64,000 nucleotides of DNA from Polaribacter sp. (GCA_029238315.1 JAQWGI010000016.1:50998-114997), one strand, 5' to 3'. Positions 52,924 through 62,065 are shown, numbered from the stretch's first letter. Numbers and translations are program-made. Notes: generated by a model not told the origin, from the sequence alone.

Positions 52924-53956
52924 AATACACTTTATAGTATTTCATTTTTTTGTCTTCATCGTAACCACGCTCTAAATACTCTGAAGCCGCATCAGGAGCA
53001 TCAACATCTAATTTTATTTCGATATTGGTATCTAACTTTATAATGCTTTTAATTTTTTGCTTCTCTTTCTTTAAAACAACATCAGAAACTTCAAAGTTAT
53101 TACGAACTAAGACTTCATTTAAGGTTTCGAAATGTTTTTTATAATCATCAAACATCTCTTTTTGTTTGTCTTCTTCAAACAATTCCTCTTTAAAAGCATG
53201 ATAATCTACAGATTCATTTTCTTTAAAATAATCTACCGTATTTGCTAAAAACTGACTCTGTTCTTGCTTTCCAAATTCGGGCTTAATTACTTCTTCAGAA
53301 AATTCTTTACACAACTCTAAATAACTTTGTGTATGCTGATTTCTGTCATCAGCATATTTTACAGATAAGAAATTTTTAATCCAATATTGCGCATCATATT
53401 GATTATTATCAACACTCAAAACAACCGTTCCTTCTGTATCGGTTGTATTTAAAATCAAGCAACCTTTATCAATTTTTTTTGTGCTAATACCCTGCTGAAC
53501 AGCAACATCAAAGCTTTTTTCCTCTAAATATGTTTGAAAGAAATCAATTTTATTTTCCACTTTAAAAACACCAATTGCCTCGGTTAAAACATCTTGATAT
53601 TCAATTCCTTCAATGTAAGCGATAATTACATCACCTTTTTTTATTTGTGCTGAATTTGATTGCTCGTACAAATGATTTACAATGTTTTTTGAGTTTTCAA
53701 TAAATGAAAATTCATCTTTAAAAACATTAGTTGCATAACTATTCATCTCATTTAAACGAATATCTGCGTGATGACTAAATCGAAAACTCTGAGACAGATT
53801 CACAAATGGTTTCAACAAAAAAGGAACCATTAAATTGTAGCTTTCTTCATCAAATCTTATTAAATCTTCAGAAAAAGAGTTTTGCCCACTATTGTATTTA
53901 TTCCCTACTTTATGTATGATACATTTGGTAATTTCTGCACGTGTTTTTTTAATCAT
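52907..53956 (-). CDS. Nucleoid-associated protein (NdpA/YejK, 37-kDa family)
   Basis: The 349-residue protein aligns with the NA37 family: an opening IIHKVGNKYNSGQNSFSEDLI, then VIAYIEGIEYQDVLTEAIGVFKVE, KGCLILNT and KYADDRNQHTQSYLELCKEF, ending with a YLERGYDEDKKMKYYKVYF strand. In E. coli YejK binds nucleoid and topoisomerase subunits. Its exact role in Bacteroidetes is not known. It is a single gene whose end runs into lipB. Behind its start lies a repeat-rich gap to rnhB. Confidence 0.85.
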   Translation of the reverse strand: MIKKTRAEITKCIIHKVGNKYNSGQNSFSEDLIRFDEESYNLMVPFLLKPFVNLSQSFRFSHHADIRLNEMNSYATNVFKDEFSFIENSKNIVNHLYEQSNSAQIKKGDVIIAYIEGIEYQDVLTEAIGVFKVENKIDFFQTYLEEKSFDVAVQQGISTKKIDKGCLILNTTDTEGTVVLSVDNNQYDAQYWIKNFLSVKYADDRNQHTQSYLELCKEFSEEVIKPEFGKQEQSQFLANTVDYFKENESVDYHAFKEELFEEDKQKEMFDDYKKHFETLNEVLVRNNFEVSDVVLKKEKQKIKSIIKLDTNIEIKLDVDAPDAASEYLERGYDEDKKMKYYKVYFNEEK

Positions 53957-54026
53957 CTTGTAAAAATTGAGCCGCTAAAATAGTTGAAGTTTTTAGTAAA
54001 AAGCAACTTTATTTTAATTTTATAAG

Positions 54027-54134
54027 ATACTGAAACAAGTTCAGTATAAATATTTTGATAAGATTTTTCGGTTTCGTTTCACTTCACTCAAAATGACAAT
54101 AATATGTCATCTCAACCGAAGCGGAGAGATCTCA
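54027..54134. repeat. Repeat cluster between the nucleoid-protein gene and rnhB
   Basis: Three elements are lined up. ATACTGAA/TTCAGTAT forms a hairpin at 54027-54047. An AATGACA-ended unit lies at 54070-54097. TGTCATCTCAACCGAAGCGG plus AGAGATCTCAT is at 54105-54134 and is inverted to the unit before it. The last element stops one base before the rnhB stop codon (54135), so it may fold behind rnhB transcripts. Confidence 0.65.
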
Positions 54135-54734
54135 TTAAATATCTAATTTTAATTGCTCTGGAAGCAAGCGAAATGTTTTTCTGTGATAATAAGTAATTCC
54201 AAATTCGCGAATGGCATTTCTGTGTTGTTTTGTTGGATATCCTTTATTTTGTTTCCAATTATACATCGGAAACTCTTGATGAATCTTCTCCATAAATTCA
54301 TCTCTGTACGTTTTCGCCAACACAGAAGCCGCAGCAATACTTAAATATGTTGCGTCGCCTTTTACAATGGTTTCGTGCGGAATATCTTTATACGGTTTGA
54401 ATTTATTTCCGTCAACAATAATAAATTCTGGTTGTGGATTTAATTGCGCAATAGAACGTTGCATTCCTGTAATTGAAGCTTGCAAAACATTTATTTTATC
54501 AACTTCTTTTTCATCCACAAAAGAAACGCCAAAAGTAAGAGCGTTTTTTTCAATAAACGGCCTTAATTCTTTTCGTTGCTTTTCTGTTAACTGCTTTGAA
54601 TCATTTAAAAAAGGATGTTCAAAATTCTCAGGTAAAATAACAGCAGCAGCCACAACTGGACCAGACAAACAACCTCTTCCGGCTTCGTCAGTTCCTGCTT
54701 CTAAAATTTTACCGCTATAATTATTTTTTAACAT
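54135..54734 (-). CDS. rnhB: Ribonuclease HII
   Basis: It removes ribonucleotides from DNA and RNA-DNA hybrids. The 199-residue protein has the acidic site in [23 protein letters not shown] (Asp, Glu), in [12 protein letters not shown] (Asp) and in [24 protein letters not shown] (Asp). The ATG at 54734 is preferred to the GTG three bases upstream, as MLKNNYSGK gives a normal lead-in. It is a single gene with a short palindromic region behind it. Confidence 0.94.
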   Translation of the reverse strand: MLKNNYSGKILEAGTDEAGRGCLSGPVVAAAVILPENFEHPFLNDSKQLTEKQRKELRPFIEKNALTFGVSFVDEKEVDKINVLQASITGMQRSIAQLNPQPEFIIVDGNKFKPYKDIPHETIVKGDATYLSIAAASVLAKTYRDEFMEKIHQEFPMYNWKQNKGYPTKQHRNAIREFGITYYHRKTFRLLPEQLKLDI

Positions 54735-54890
54735 CACTACAAAGAAAAGAATATAAAATCAATTTCTTTTCTTTTAGATTCCTGTTTTCACGTGAATGAC
54801 AATTTATTTGTCCTCATAAAAATGAGGTTCTTTTTTTATAATTAACAGTTTTAGAAGAAATTATTCACATTTATTTCCGTTTAAAAATTT

Positions 54891-54898
54891 TACATTTG
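54891..54898 (+). promoter_or_regulatory. -7 promoter box TACATTTG for the porin gene
   Basis: An exact TAnnTTTG match ending 18 bases before the ATG at 54917. A TTG inside this box could be mistaken for an earlier start. Confidence 0.55.
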
Positions 54899-54916
54899 CG
54901 GTATCAATCATTTTCA

Positions 54917-56863
54917 ATGAAAAAACGTTTTTTTAGTTTCTTATTAATTGCGCTTTTTAGCGTGAATTCAATTCATTCTCAAATTAGTACTTCGGATGGA
55001 AGAAATCAATTAGATTCTGCTTTTGTCAATAAAAATACAACGATTGTAAAGTTAAACGGAAAAACAAAGTACACAGATTATAAAATTATTTCGTTTAAAA
55101 AGGATACTACGTATATTGATACAACGCTAACAATTGCAAAAGAATACAAATATAATTTTTTACGAAAAGATAATTTTGAATTGCTTGCTTTTCACAATCA
55201 AGGACAAACTTTCAATAATTTAGCATACGATTTCACCAATCAGAATTCGTTTCCAATTATCGGAATGAACGCCAAACATTTTAATTATTTATCCAAAGAA
55301 GATATTAATTATTACAAAGTTCCAACACCAACTTCTGAGATTTTATACCGAACTGGTTTACAACAAGGACAAGTTTTAGAAACTTTATTCACCTTAAATT
55401 TCTCTGAACGATTTAACGTTGGGATTCTCTACAAAGGTTTACGTTCTTTAGGGAATTACAGAAACTCATTGTCTTCTCAAGGGAATTTCAGAACCGTATT
55501 CAGTTATCAAACCAAAAACAATCGTTATTCGGTTAGAGGACATATTGCTACGCAAGATTTAACAAATCAAGAAAATGGCGGATTAACAACCACTTCTTTA
55601 GATTTATTTTTAGATAATGACCCAAACTTTTCTGATCGTGGAAGATTGGATGTGAATTTAGAAGGAACAGAAACCACTTTAGAAGGAAATCGCTTTTATG
55701 TAGAGCACGATTACAAATTATTTTCATCAAAAGACAGCATCAAAAATAACTTTACAAATTTAAAATTGGGGCACGTTTTTACGCATGAAGTAAAAAACTA
55801 TGAGTTTACTGAAACTTCCTTAAACACGGCGTATTTTGGAAATGCAAATGTAATTGCTAGCTTTACAGATTTAGTTGAAAACAAATTCATTATCAATAAA
55901 TTGTTTTTAGAATTTAATTCGGAATACATTTTAGGAACTTTTAAAATTCATAGTGATTTAACCAATTATAACTACGGATATAATTCGGTTATAAATGCTA
56001 CCATAAACACAATTACAAATCCAAGAATTAAAGGATCAGCAGTTTCTTTTGGTGGAAATTGGAATGCGAAAATCAAGAATTTTCAATTAAATACAGAAGC
56101 TAATTTAACGCCTGGCTCAAGCAATATTGCTGGCTCAAATTTGTATAGCGAAGCCATTTTCAAAAAAGACAGTTTAGTTACTTTTAAAGGAAGTATTTCA
56201 TTAAACTCTAAATCGCCAAACTTCAACACTGTTTTGTATCAAAGTGCGTACGATGAATACAATTGGCAAAACTCAAGCTTAAAGCAAATAAACACTAGAA
56301 ATATTGCTTTCGGATTCCAATCTAAATGGATAAATGCGAACGCAAGCATTACAAATATTGAGAATTACACGTATTTTGATGACACTTCTAAACCGCAACA
56401 ATCGGGCGAAAATGTTACGTATTTAAAAGTAAAAGCTAGCAATGAATTCAAATTCGGGAAATTTGCTTTGAACAATACTGTTTTATTTCAACAAGTAAGC
56501 AGCGGACAAGAGGTGTTTAGAGTTCCGAATTTTGTTACTCGTAACACGTTGTATTATTCTGATTTTTTCTTTGAAAAGAAGCCTTTGTTTTTACAAACCG
56601 GAATTACATTTAAGTATTTCTCAAAATACAAAGCCAATGCATTTAATCCGTTGTTAAATGAGTTTACAATTCAGAATACTACAGAAATTGGCTATCCAAC
56701 TTTTGATGTTTTTGTCAACGCACAAATTAGAAGAACACGTATTTATTTAAAAGCCGATAATCTGAGTTCACTATTTCTAAAGAAGAATTATTTTTCTGCA
56801 CCGAACTACCCGTATCGTGATTATGTTATTCGTTTTGGTTTAGTTTGGAATTGGTTTATTTAA
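54917..56863 (+). CDS. Putative outer-membrane porin (Bacteroidetes putative porin family)
   Basis: A Sec signal (SIHSQ at its end) is followed by about 620 residues of alternating beta strands without any enzymatic motif. Shared family patterns are NFLRKDNFELLAFHNQGQTF, MNAKHFNYLSKEDINYYKVPTPTSEILYRTGLQQGQVLE and NVGILYKGLRSLGNYRN. The C-terminus RFGLVWNWF has the terminal aromatic residue of outer-membrane barrels. It probably forms a general diffusion channel, but specificity is unknown. ATG at 54917 is preferred over the upstream TTG because that codon lies in the promoter box. The small gene at 56871 follows at once. Confidence 0.85.
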   Translation: MKKRFFSFLLIALFSVNSIHSQISTSDGRNQLDSAFVNKNTTIVKLNGKTKYTDYKIISFKKDTTYIDTTLTIAKEYKYNFLRKDNFELLAFHNQGQTFNNLAYDFTNQNSFPIIGMNAKHFNYLSKEDINYYKVPTPTSEILYRTGLQQGQVLETLFTLNFSERFNVGILYKGLRSLGNYRNSLSSQGNFRTVFSYQTKNNRYSVRGHIATQDLTNQENGGLTTTSLDLFLDNDPNFSDRGRLDVNLEGTETTLEGNRFYVEHDYKLFSSKDSIKNNFTNLKLGHVFTHEVKNYEFTETSLNTAYFGNANVIASFTDLVENKFIINKLFLEFNSEYILGTFKIHSDLTNYNYGYNSVINATINTITNPRIKGSAVSFGGNWNAKIKNFQLNTEANLTPGSSNIAGSNLYSEAIFKKDSLVTFKGSISLNSKSPNFNTVLYQSAYDEYNWQNSSLKQINTRNIAFGFQSKWINANASITNIENYTYFDDTSKPQQSGENVTYLKVKASNEFKFGKFALNNTVLFQQVSSGQEVFRVPNFVTRNTLYYSDFFFEKKPLFLQTGITFKYFSKYKANAFNPLLNEFTIQNTTEIGYPTFDVFVNAQIRRTRIYLKADNLSSLFLKKNYFSAPNYPYRDYVIRFGLVWNWFI

Positions 56864-56870
56864 ATAAAAA

Positions 56871-57125
56871 ATGAAAGAAAAAATGAAAGAAAACTGGAAA
56901 CTCTTTTTAATCGCAAGTTTAACCTTGGGATTAGCACCCTTTAATCCGCCACATATTTGGGGTAAAATTCAATGGATTTTAGGTGGAAATGCTTTTTCTG
57001 GAGAAAACACCATGCAATCTCAAGATTATTTTGATGTGTTATTACACGGTTTACCTTGGATTCTTTTGTTGATTTCTACTATTCTAAATCTACTTTCAAA
57101 ACTGGCAAAAACCGATTCGAAATAG
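56871..57125 (+). CDS. Small membrane protein downstream of the porin gene (84 residues)
   Basis: Two hydrophobic stretches (about residues 11-22 and 59-74) flank a polar middle with HIWGKIQWILGGNAFSG and MQSQDYFDVLLHG. The start at 56871 and an in-frame ATG at 56883 are both plausible. It follows the porin gene after seven bases and is probably co-transcribed. I recognise the type as a small conserved Flavobacteriaceae protein without a known function; it may be unrelated to the porin. Confidence 0.72.
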   Translation: MKEKMKENWKLFLIASLTLGLAPFNPPHIWGKIQWILGGNAFSGENTMQSQDYFDVLLHGLPWILLLISTILNLLSKLAKTDSK

Positions 57126-57145
57126 CACTTTTTTATTTGTTAATT

Positions 57146-57555
57146 TCATAAAAAACCTTGATTTTCATAAAAAGCAGTAGCATTTAGATCTACCAACAAA
57201 GTCACTGAATTACAATCTAAATTTTTAGCTTTTTCTAAAGAATGATGTACTAGTTTTTTTCTAATTTTTGTTCCAATAAAATGTGGCAAGACAAATAACA
57301 TTTCTAATTCAATTGTATTTTCTTTTGGTGGATTTAAAGCATAAAATCCACCTATTTCATCATCTTAAAGAAATTAATTAATCATCATTTCTTTAATAAT
57401 CTTTGAATTGATAGCAAGCGCTTCTCTCCAACTTTCAATTAAAGCTTCAAAATAACCCCAAAAAACTTTAGATATTAAAGCAATATCTGTTAGAATTTTT
57501 CCATCAGAAATATCCGAAAGAGTTATTATGTGGTTGTCTTTTGTCACATCGAGCG
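57146..57555 (-). pseudogene. Decayed GNAT acetyltransferase gene in two frames
   Basis: The minus strand from about 57555 reads a GNAT-type N-terminus (LSDISDGKILTDIALISK, then FWGYFEALIESWREAL) to a stop at 57374. In a different frame, 57364 to 57146 gives DDEIGGFYALNPPKEN, TIELEMLFVLPHFIGTKI and the late GNAT motif NATAFYENQGF, then a stop. The two pieces align in order with one acetyltransferase of about 150 residues. The start codon is lost where a palindromic repeat at 57541-57570 adjoins, and the C-terminal tail after NQGF is missing. It is not the same gene as the intact GNAT at 3712. Confidence 0.65.
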
Positions 57556-57570
57556 CAGTCGAGAAGTTAC
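57541..57570. repeat. CTCGAGCGCAGTCGAG-family repeat at the nhaC stop codon
   Basis: TTGTCACATCGAGCGCAGTC followed by GAGAAGTTAC is a close copy of the unit at 478-501. It covers the nhaC stop codon (57567-57569) and the lost 5' end of the GNAT remnant. Confidence 0.7.
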
Positions 57571-59051
57571 TTTTGAACTAATTGTTTTATTTTGATATTA
57601 AATGCTGCAAATAACAATGTCATAAATGGACTTAACCAGTTAAATATTGCAAAGAAAAAATAATCTGCAACACTAACTCCTAAAACTCCAGATTGATAAG
57701 CTCCACAAGTATTCCAAGGGATTAAAACCGAAGTTACAGTTCCAGAATCTTCTAAAGTTCTACTCAAATTTTCTGGAGCTAATCCTTTATCTTCATATGC
57801 TTTTTTAAACATTTTTCCAGGAACTACAATTGCTAAATATTGATCTGAAGCTGTAACGTTTAATGCTAAACAACTTGCAACAGTGCTTGCAAATAATCCG
57901 AAAACAGAAGAAGCCAAACTTAGTAATGCTTTACTAATTCTTGCCAATGCACCAATTGCATCCATCACGCCTCCAAAAACCATCGCGCAAATAATTAACC
58001 AAATAGTCCCTAACATTCCGCTCATTCCTTTAGCGGTAAATAAATCGTTTAATTCTGCACTAGAAGTTTCTACTGAAGAGTTCACAGTCATTGCATTCAT
58101 AACTCCTTTATAAGCAGTATCGAATGTTAGAGCATCAGCTCCAGCAACTTTTACAACAATATCTGGTTGGGCAATAATAGCTACTATTCCGCCTAATAAA
58201 GTACCAACTAAAAGCGCAACTAAAGGTTGTGTTTTTTTAACAATCATAAAGATTACAATAGCCGGCACAGAAAATAACCAAGGAGAAATATTAAAAGCAC
58301 TATCAATTGCAATTAATTGATTTGTGATATCTGGCGCGCCAGTTGTATCAATTGAAAATCCGATAATTATAAAAATTAACAACGTTACTAAAATTGTAGG
58401 AACTGTTGTAATTGCCATATATTTTATGTGATCAAATAACTCTGCACCAGCCATAGTTGGTGCTAAGTTTGTTGTGTCAGAAAGTGGCGACATTTTATCT
58501 CCAAAATAGGCTCCAGAAAGCACAGCTCCAGCTGTCATTCCTGCAGAAATCCCAAGCGTATTTCCAATTCCAACTAAAGCAATTCCTACAGTTGCAGAAG
58601 TAGTCCAAGAACTTCCTGTAGCAATCGATATTATTGCACAAATAATTACTGATGCAGCTAAAAATATTGTTGGATTTAACATTTGTAATCCGTAGTAAAT
58701 CATTGACGGAATAATTCCGCTTATCAACCAAGTTCCTGCTAAAGCTCCAACCATTAATAAAATTAACAAAGCACCAGTTGTAGATTTTACATTCTCTGCA
58801 ACTTCTTCCATCATTTGCTTATAAGAAACCTTATTTCTAAATCCTACAATTGCCGCAACAGCTGCTCCCATTAATAATATAAATTGATTAGATCCGCTCA
58901 AAGCATCATCGCCAAAAACAAAAAATACATTATAAAACAACATTCCGACTAAAGCAAATACAGGGATTAATGCTTCCCAAATATTTAATTCTTTATTTTT
59001 AATAATATATTCGTCTTGAGGTTCTGTTGGAGTAATGTTTTGGCTTTCCAT
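57567..59051 (-). CDS. nhaC: Na+/H+ antiporter, NhaC family
   Basis: A 494-residue polytopic protein of the NhaC type, exchanging sodium for protons and useful in salt water. Helices carry GAVLSGAYFGDKMSPLSDTTNLAPTMAG, the NhaC signature with conserved acidic and serine residues, as well as TGSSWTTSATVGIALVG and a second repeat half with the similar AGADALTFD loop. C-terminal NVTASDQYLAIVVPGKMF and SGTVTSVLIPWNTCGAYQSGVLG complete the inverted repeat. It is a single gene, divergent from the DUF457-like gene. Confidence 0.93.
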   Translation of the reverse strand: MESQNITPTEPQDEYIIKNKELNIWEALIPVFALVGMLFYNVFFVFGDDALSGSNQFILLMGAAVAAIVGFRNKVSYKQMMEEVAENVKSTTGALLILLMVGALAGTWLISGIIPSMIYYGLQMLNPTIFLAASVIICAIISIATGSSWTTSATVGIALVGIGNTLGISAGMTAGAVLSGAYFGDKMSPLSDTTNLAPTMAGAELFDHIKYMAITTVPTILVTLLIFIIIGFSIDTTGAPDITNQLIAIDSAFNISPWLFSVPAIVIFMIVKKTQPLVALLVGTLLGGIVAIIAQPDIVVKVAGADALTFDTAYKGVMNAMTVNSSVETSSAELNDLFTAKGMSGMLGTIWLIICAMVFGGVMDAIGALARISKALLSLASSVFGLFASTVASCLALNVTASDQYLAIVVPGKMFKKAYEDKGLAPENLSRTLEDSGTVTSVLIPWNTCGAYQSGVLGVSVADYFFFAIFNWLSPFMTLLFAAFNIKIKQLVQK

Positions 59052-59118
59052 TTATGTAAAAATTTTGATGTGTAATGTTACGATTTTAGAAGATGTTATG
59101 CAAATCAATTTCGTTTAC

Positions 59119-59126
59119 TACATTTG
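59119..59126 (+). promoter_or_regulatory. -7 promoter box TACATTTG for the DUF457-type gene
   Basis: An exact TAnnTTTG match ending five bases before the ATG at 59132. With usual spacing, transcription would start at the start codon itself. Confidence 0.45.
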
Positions 59127-59131
59127 CGCCT

Positions 59132-60151
59132 ATGGATTCGTTAACTCAGATAGTTTTAGGGGCCGCTTGTGGCGAAATTGCACTCGGAAAAAAAATTGGA
59201 AACAAAGCATTATTATTCGGAGCAATTGGCGGAACAATTCCTGATTTAGATGTATTTATAGGAAACATCTTTTACTCGAATAGTATTGATGTTATGACTT
59301 TTCACCGAGGATTTATGCATTCATTAGCTTTTGCATTTCTCGGGGCTTTTATCTTTGGATTTGTTTTTCACCAACTTTACAATACAGGAAAAAGAATTGA
59401 TTCTACCACAAAAAAAGATTGGACTTGGTTGTTCTTTTTATCCATTTTTACACATCCAATTTTAGATAGTTTTACACCTTACGGAACACAACTATTTTTA
59501 CCTTTTACAGAATACCGTGTTTCTTTTAATACTATTTCGGTTGCTGATCCTGCGTATACATTGCCTTTTTTAATTTGTATGATTATTACAATGTTCTTTA
59601 AAAGAACAAATCCAAAACGTTTAAAATGGACTAAAATCGGAGTTTATATTAGTTCTGCATACCTACTTTTTACAATCGGGAATAAGATGTATATCGATTC
59701 AGTTTTTAAAAATTCTTTTGAAAAAGCGAATGTTTCGTATGATCGATTTAGAGCACAACCAACAATTTTAAACAACTTTTTGTGGTACGGAATTGCTGAA
59801 ACCAAAAACGATTATAAACTAGCTTTTTATTCTATTTTAGATGCTGTAAACACCACAGATAAATTTATCACAATTCAAAAAAACAGATCAATTTTAGATC
59901 CTAATAATGCAGATTTAAAAAGATTAACTTGGTTTAGTGACACATATTATTTGATAGAAAAAGACAAAAGCACAAACAATATTATATACAACGATTTGCG
60001 CTATGTAATGATTACAAAAGATTCTGTAAGTTCTGTTATGAATTTTAAAATCGAAAAAAATGGGTCTCGTTTAGAAACGAAACCCAATAGAAACTTTAAT
60101 GTTTCAAATGATTTTTTTAGTGCTTTCTGGAAACGTATAAAAGGAATATAG
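59132..60151 (+). CDS. Membrane-bound metal-dependent hydrolase (DUF457/YdjM-like)
   Basis: The conserved start MDSLTQIVLGAACGEIALGKKIGNKALLFG is followed by GTIPDLDVFIG, FHRGFMHSLAFAF and HPILDSFTPYGTQLFLPFTEY. Histidines and aspartates in these segments would bind metal near the membrane face. Four hydrophobic helices occupy the first 200 residues. The C-terminal 150 residues form a soluble domain of unknown use. The ATG at 59132 matches the usual family start exactly, so the longer upstream frame is not real. The reaction is unknown; some relatives are linked to phospholipid or biofilm traits. Confidence 0.88.
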   Translation: MDSLTQIVLGAACGEIALGKKIGNKALLFGAIGGTIPDLDVFIGNIFYSNSIDVMTFHRGFMHSLAFAFLGAFIFGFVFHQLYNTGKRIDSTTKKDWTWLFFLSIFTHPILDSFTPYGTQLFLPFTEYRVSFNTISVADPAYTLPFLICMIITMFFKRTNPKRLKWTKIGVYISSAYLLFTIGNKMYIDSVFKNSFEKANVSYDRFRAQPTILNNFLWYGIAETKNDYKLAFYSILDAVNTTDKFITIQKNRSILDPNNADLKRLTWFSDTYYLIEKDKSTNNIIYNDLRYVMITKDSVSSVMNFKIEKNGSRLETKPNRNFNVSNDFFSAFWKRIKGI

Positions 60152-60157
60152 ATTTAT

Positions 60158-60179
60158 CCAATACAGTCGAAATGACAAT
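60158..60179. repeat. Degenerate fragment of the AGTCGA-family repeat
   Basis: CAATACAGTCGAAATGACA is a remnant of the unit seen more fully at 478 and 57541, placed just after the hydrolase stop. Confidence 0.4.
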
Positions 60180-60196
60180 TTACAAATTATCTTAAT

Positions 60197-61396
60197 TTAC
60201 AAAACTCCAACTTGCTTCATACAAGCATGCATCATTTGATACGTTCTTTCAATATCATCATCTAATCCGATAGAAAAACGAATTAAACCATCGGTTAACC
60301 CCATTTCTTTCTGCTCATCTTCTGGTATTTCTGAGGAAGTTGACGTGCCAGGCGCAGAAAATAATGTTTTATAAAACCCTAAACTTACAGCTAAATAACC
60401 TAAGTTTTTTTCTTGCATTAACTCCATTAATGCATTTGCTTTTTCTAATGAACCTGCATCAATAGTTAACATACCGCCAAACCCATACTCAACATTCATC
60501 ATTGATTTAAAAATTTCATGAGAAGGATGTGATTTTAATCCCGGATATACCGTTTTCAAACCATTAGCTTCAAATTTCTCTGCCAAAAAGGTAGCGTTTT
60601 TACTGTGTTGTTTCATTCTAATATGCAACGTTCTCATATTTTTTAAAATAGATGAAGAACGTAAAGAATCCATAGAAGCCCCGAGTAGCATGCTTGCTCC
60701 ATCAATTACACTTTTTTGAGAATTGATAAAATCTGTTGAACCACACACAACACCCCCCATTGTATCTGAAGAACCGTTTATAAATTTTGTTAAACTATGA
60801 ATAACAATATCTGCACCTAATAAAGCTGGAGAGATTGATAACGGAGAAAAAGTATTATCTACCACCAATTGTAAATTATACTTTTTTGCCAATGCTGCTA
60901 AACCTATTATATCTGCAACTTCTAACAATGGATTACTAACAGATTCGCAATAAATGATTTTTGTATTATCATTGATAGCTGCCTCAACAACATCTAGTTT
61001 TGTAATATCTACAAATGATGTTTTAATTTGCATTCTTGGTGTAAAATTCTTTAAAAATGCATAAGTTCCACCATAAATAGTTCTACTCGAAACAATATGA
61101 TCTCCTGCACCACAAATTTGTAAAATTGTTGGTGTAATTGCGCCCATTCCAGAACCAGCTACATTTGCAGCTTCTGTCCCTTCCATTGCCGCTAATGCTT
61201 CACCTAAATACAAATTACTTGGTGATGAATGACGAGAATATAAATAACAACCGTCTGTGTTACCTTCAAATGTATCAAACATTGTTTTTGCAGATAAGAA
61301 AGTATATGTAGACGAGTCTGAAATTGATGGATTTACTCCTCCGAATTCTCCAAAATATTGTAAATCTTGAATATTATTTGCTGGCTTAAATTTCAT
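60197..61396 (-). CDS. Cys/Met metabolism PLP-dependent lyase (methionine gamma-lyase-like)
   Basis: This fold-type I PLP enzyme of 399 residues has the cystathionine gamma-synthase/lyase family motifs. These are YSRHSSPSNLYLGEALAAMEGTE, IYGGTYAFLKNFTPRM, a YCESVSNPLLEVADI loop, DNTFSPLS and SLTKFINGSSDTMGGVV with the PLP lysine. The ending GLIRFSIGLDDDIERTYQMM is standard. Methionine gamma-lyase (methanethiol, ammonia and 2-oxobutyrate from methionine) is the best guess; homocysteine or cystathionine specificity cannot be excluded. The divergent Lrp-family gene 154 bases away probably regulates it. Confidence 0.85.
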   Translation of the reverse strand: MKFKPANNIQDLQYFGEFGGVNPSISDSSTYTFLSAKTMFDTFEGNTDGCYLYSRHSSPSNLYLGEALAAMEGTEAANVAGSGMGAITPTILQICGAGDHIVSSRTIYGGTYAFLKNFTPRMQIKTSFVDITKLDVVEAAINDNTKIIYCESVSNPLLEVADIIGLAALAKKYNLQLVVDNTFSPLSISPALLGADIVIHSLTKFINGSSDTMGGVVCGSTDFINSQKSVIDGASMLLGASMDSLRSSSILKNMRTLHIRMKQHSKNATFLAEKFEANGLKTVYPGLKSHPSHEIFKSMMNVEYGFGGMLTIDAGSLEKANALMELMQEKNLGYLAVSLGFYKTLFSAPGTSTSSEIPEDEQKEMGLTDGLIRFSIGLDDDIERTYQMMHACMKQVGVL

Positions 61397-61550
61397 AATT
61401 ATATCTTTTTATATAACAAAAGAACAATTAAATAGACATAAAATCAACCAAAACAACAATATATAGTTTATTTTACTAATTTTACCTTACTATGCAGTTT
61501 AAAAAACTAATAACTAATCAAATTAAGAACTAAAATAGAAATTCTTTCAG

Positions 61551-62009
61551 ATGCAACTAGATATCATAGATAAAAAACTAATCAATCTATTACAGCAAAA
61601 TAGCAAACAAACTACTAAACAACTCTCTTTGCAACTCAATTTATCTGTAACTGCAGTTTATGAGCGCATTAAGAAATTAGAAAAAGAAAAGGCTATTAAA
61701 AAATATGTAGCAATTATTAATAAAAATAAAATAGAAAAATCGTTTTTAGTTTTTTGCCACATAAAATTAATACAACACTCTAAAGATTATGTTAGCAACT
61801 TTGAAACTGAAGTTTTAAAATTGCCTGAGGTTTCTGAGTGTTTTCATGTAAGTGGAGATTATGATTATATTTTAAAAATTTATGTAAAAAATATGGAATC
61901 TTATAGAGATTTTATGATTACCAAACTAACTGCTATAAAACATATTGGCAGCACTCATAGTATTTTTACAATTGGTGAAGTAAAAAACACTACAGCTATT
62001 AACCTATAA
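61551..62009 (+). CDS. Lrp/AsnC family transcriptional regulator
   Basis: The 152-residue protein has the N-terminal winged helix (LQQNSKQTTKQLSLQLNLSVTAVYERIKKLEKEKAI). The C-terminal RAM/AsnC ligand domain has HVSGDYDYILKIYVKNMESYRDFMITKL and ends with HSIFTIGEVK. Such proteins sense amino acids as octamers. Its divergence from the PLP lyase gene suggests it controls methionine or cysteine breakdown, and autoregulation is usual. A strong terminator follows the stop by two bases. Confidence 0.92.
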   Translation: MQLDIIDKKLINLLQQNSKQTTKQLSLQLNLSVTAVYERIKKLEKEKAIKKYVAIINKNKIEKSFLVFCHIKLIQHSKDYVSNFETEVLKLPEVSECFHVSGDYDYILKIYVKNMESYRDFMITKLTAIKHIGSTHSIFTIGEVKNTTAINL

Positions 62010-62010
62010 A

Positions 62011-62046
62011 TAAAAAAACCCAAAACTTTCGTTTTGGGTTTTTTTA
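62011..62046 (+). terminator. Rho-independent terminator after the Lrp gene
   Basis: AAAAAAACCCAAAAC / GTTTTGGGTTTTTTT with a short TTTC loop, an A run before and T run after; it can also work for the convergent yceI gene. Confidence 0.9.
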
Positions 62047-62065
62047 TGTGTGTTAAAGTAATCAT

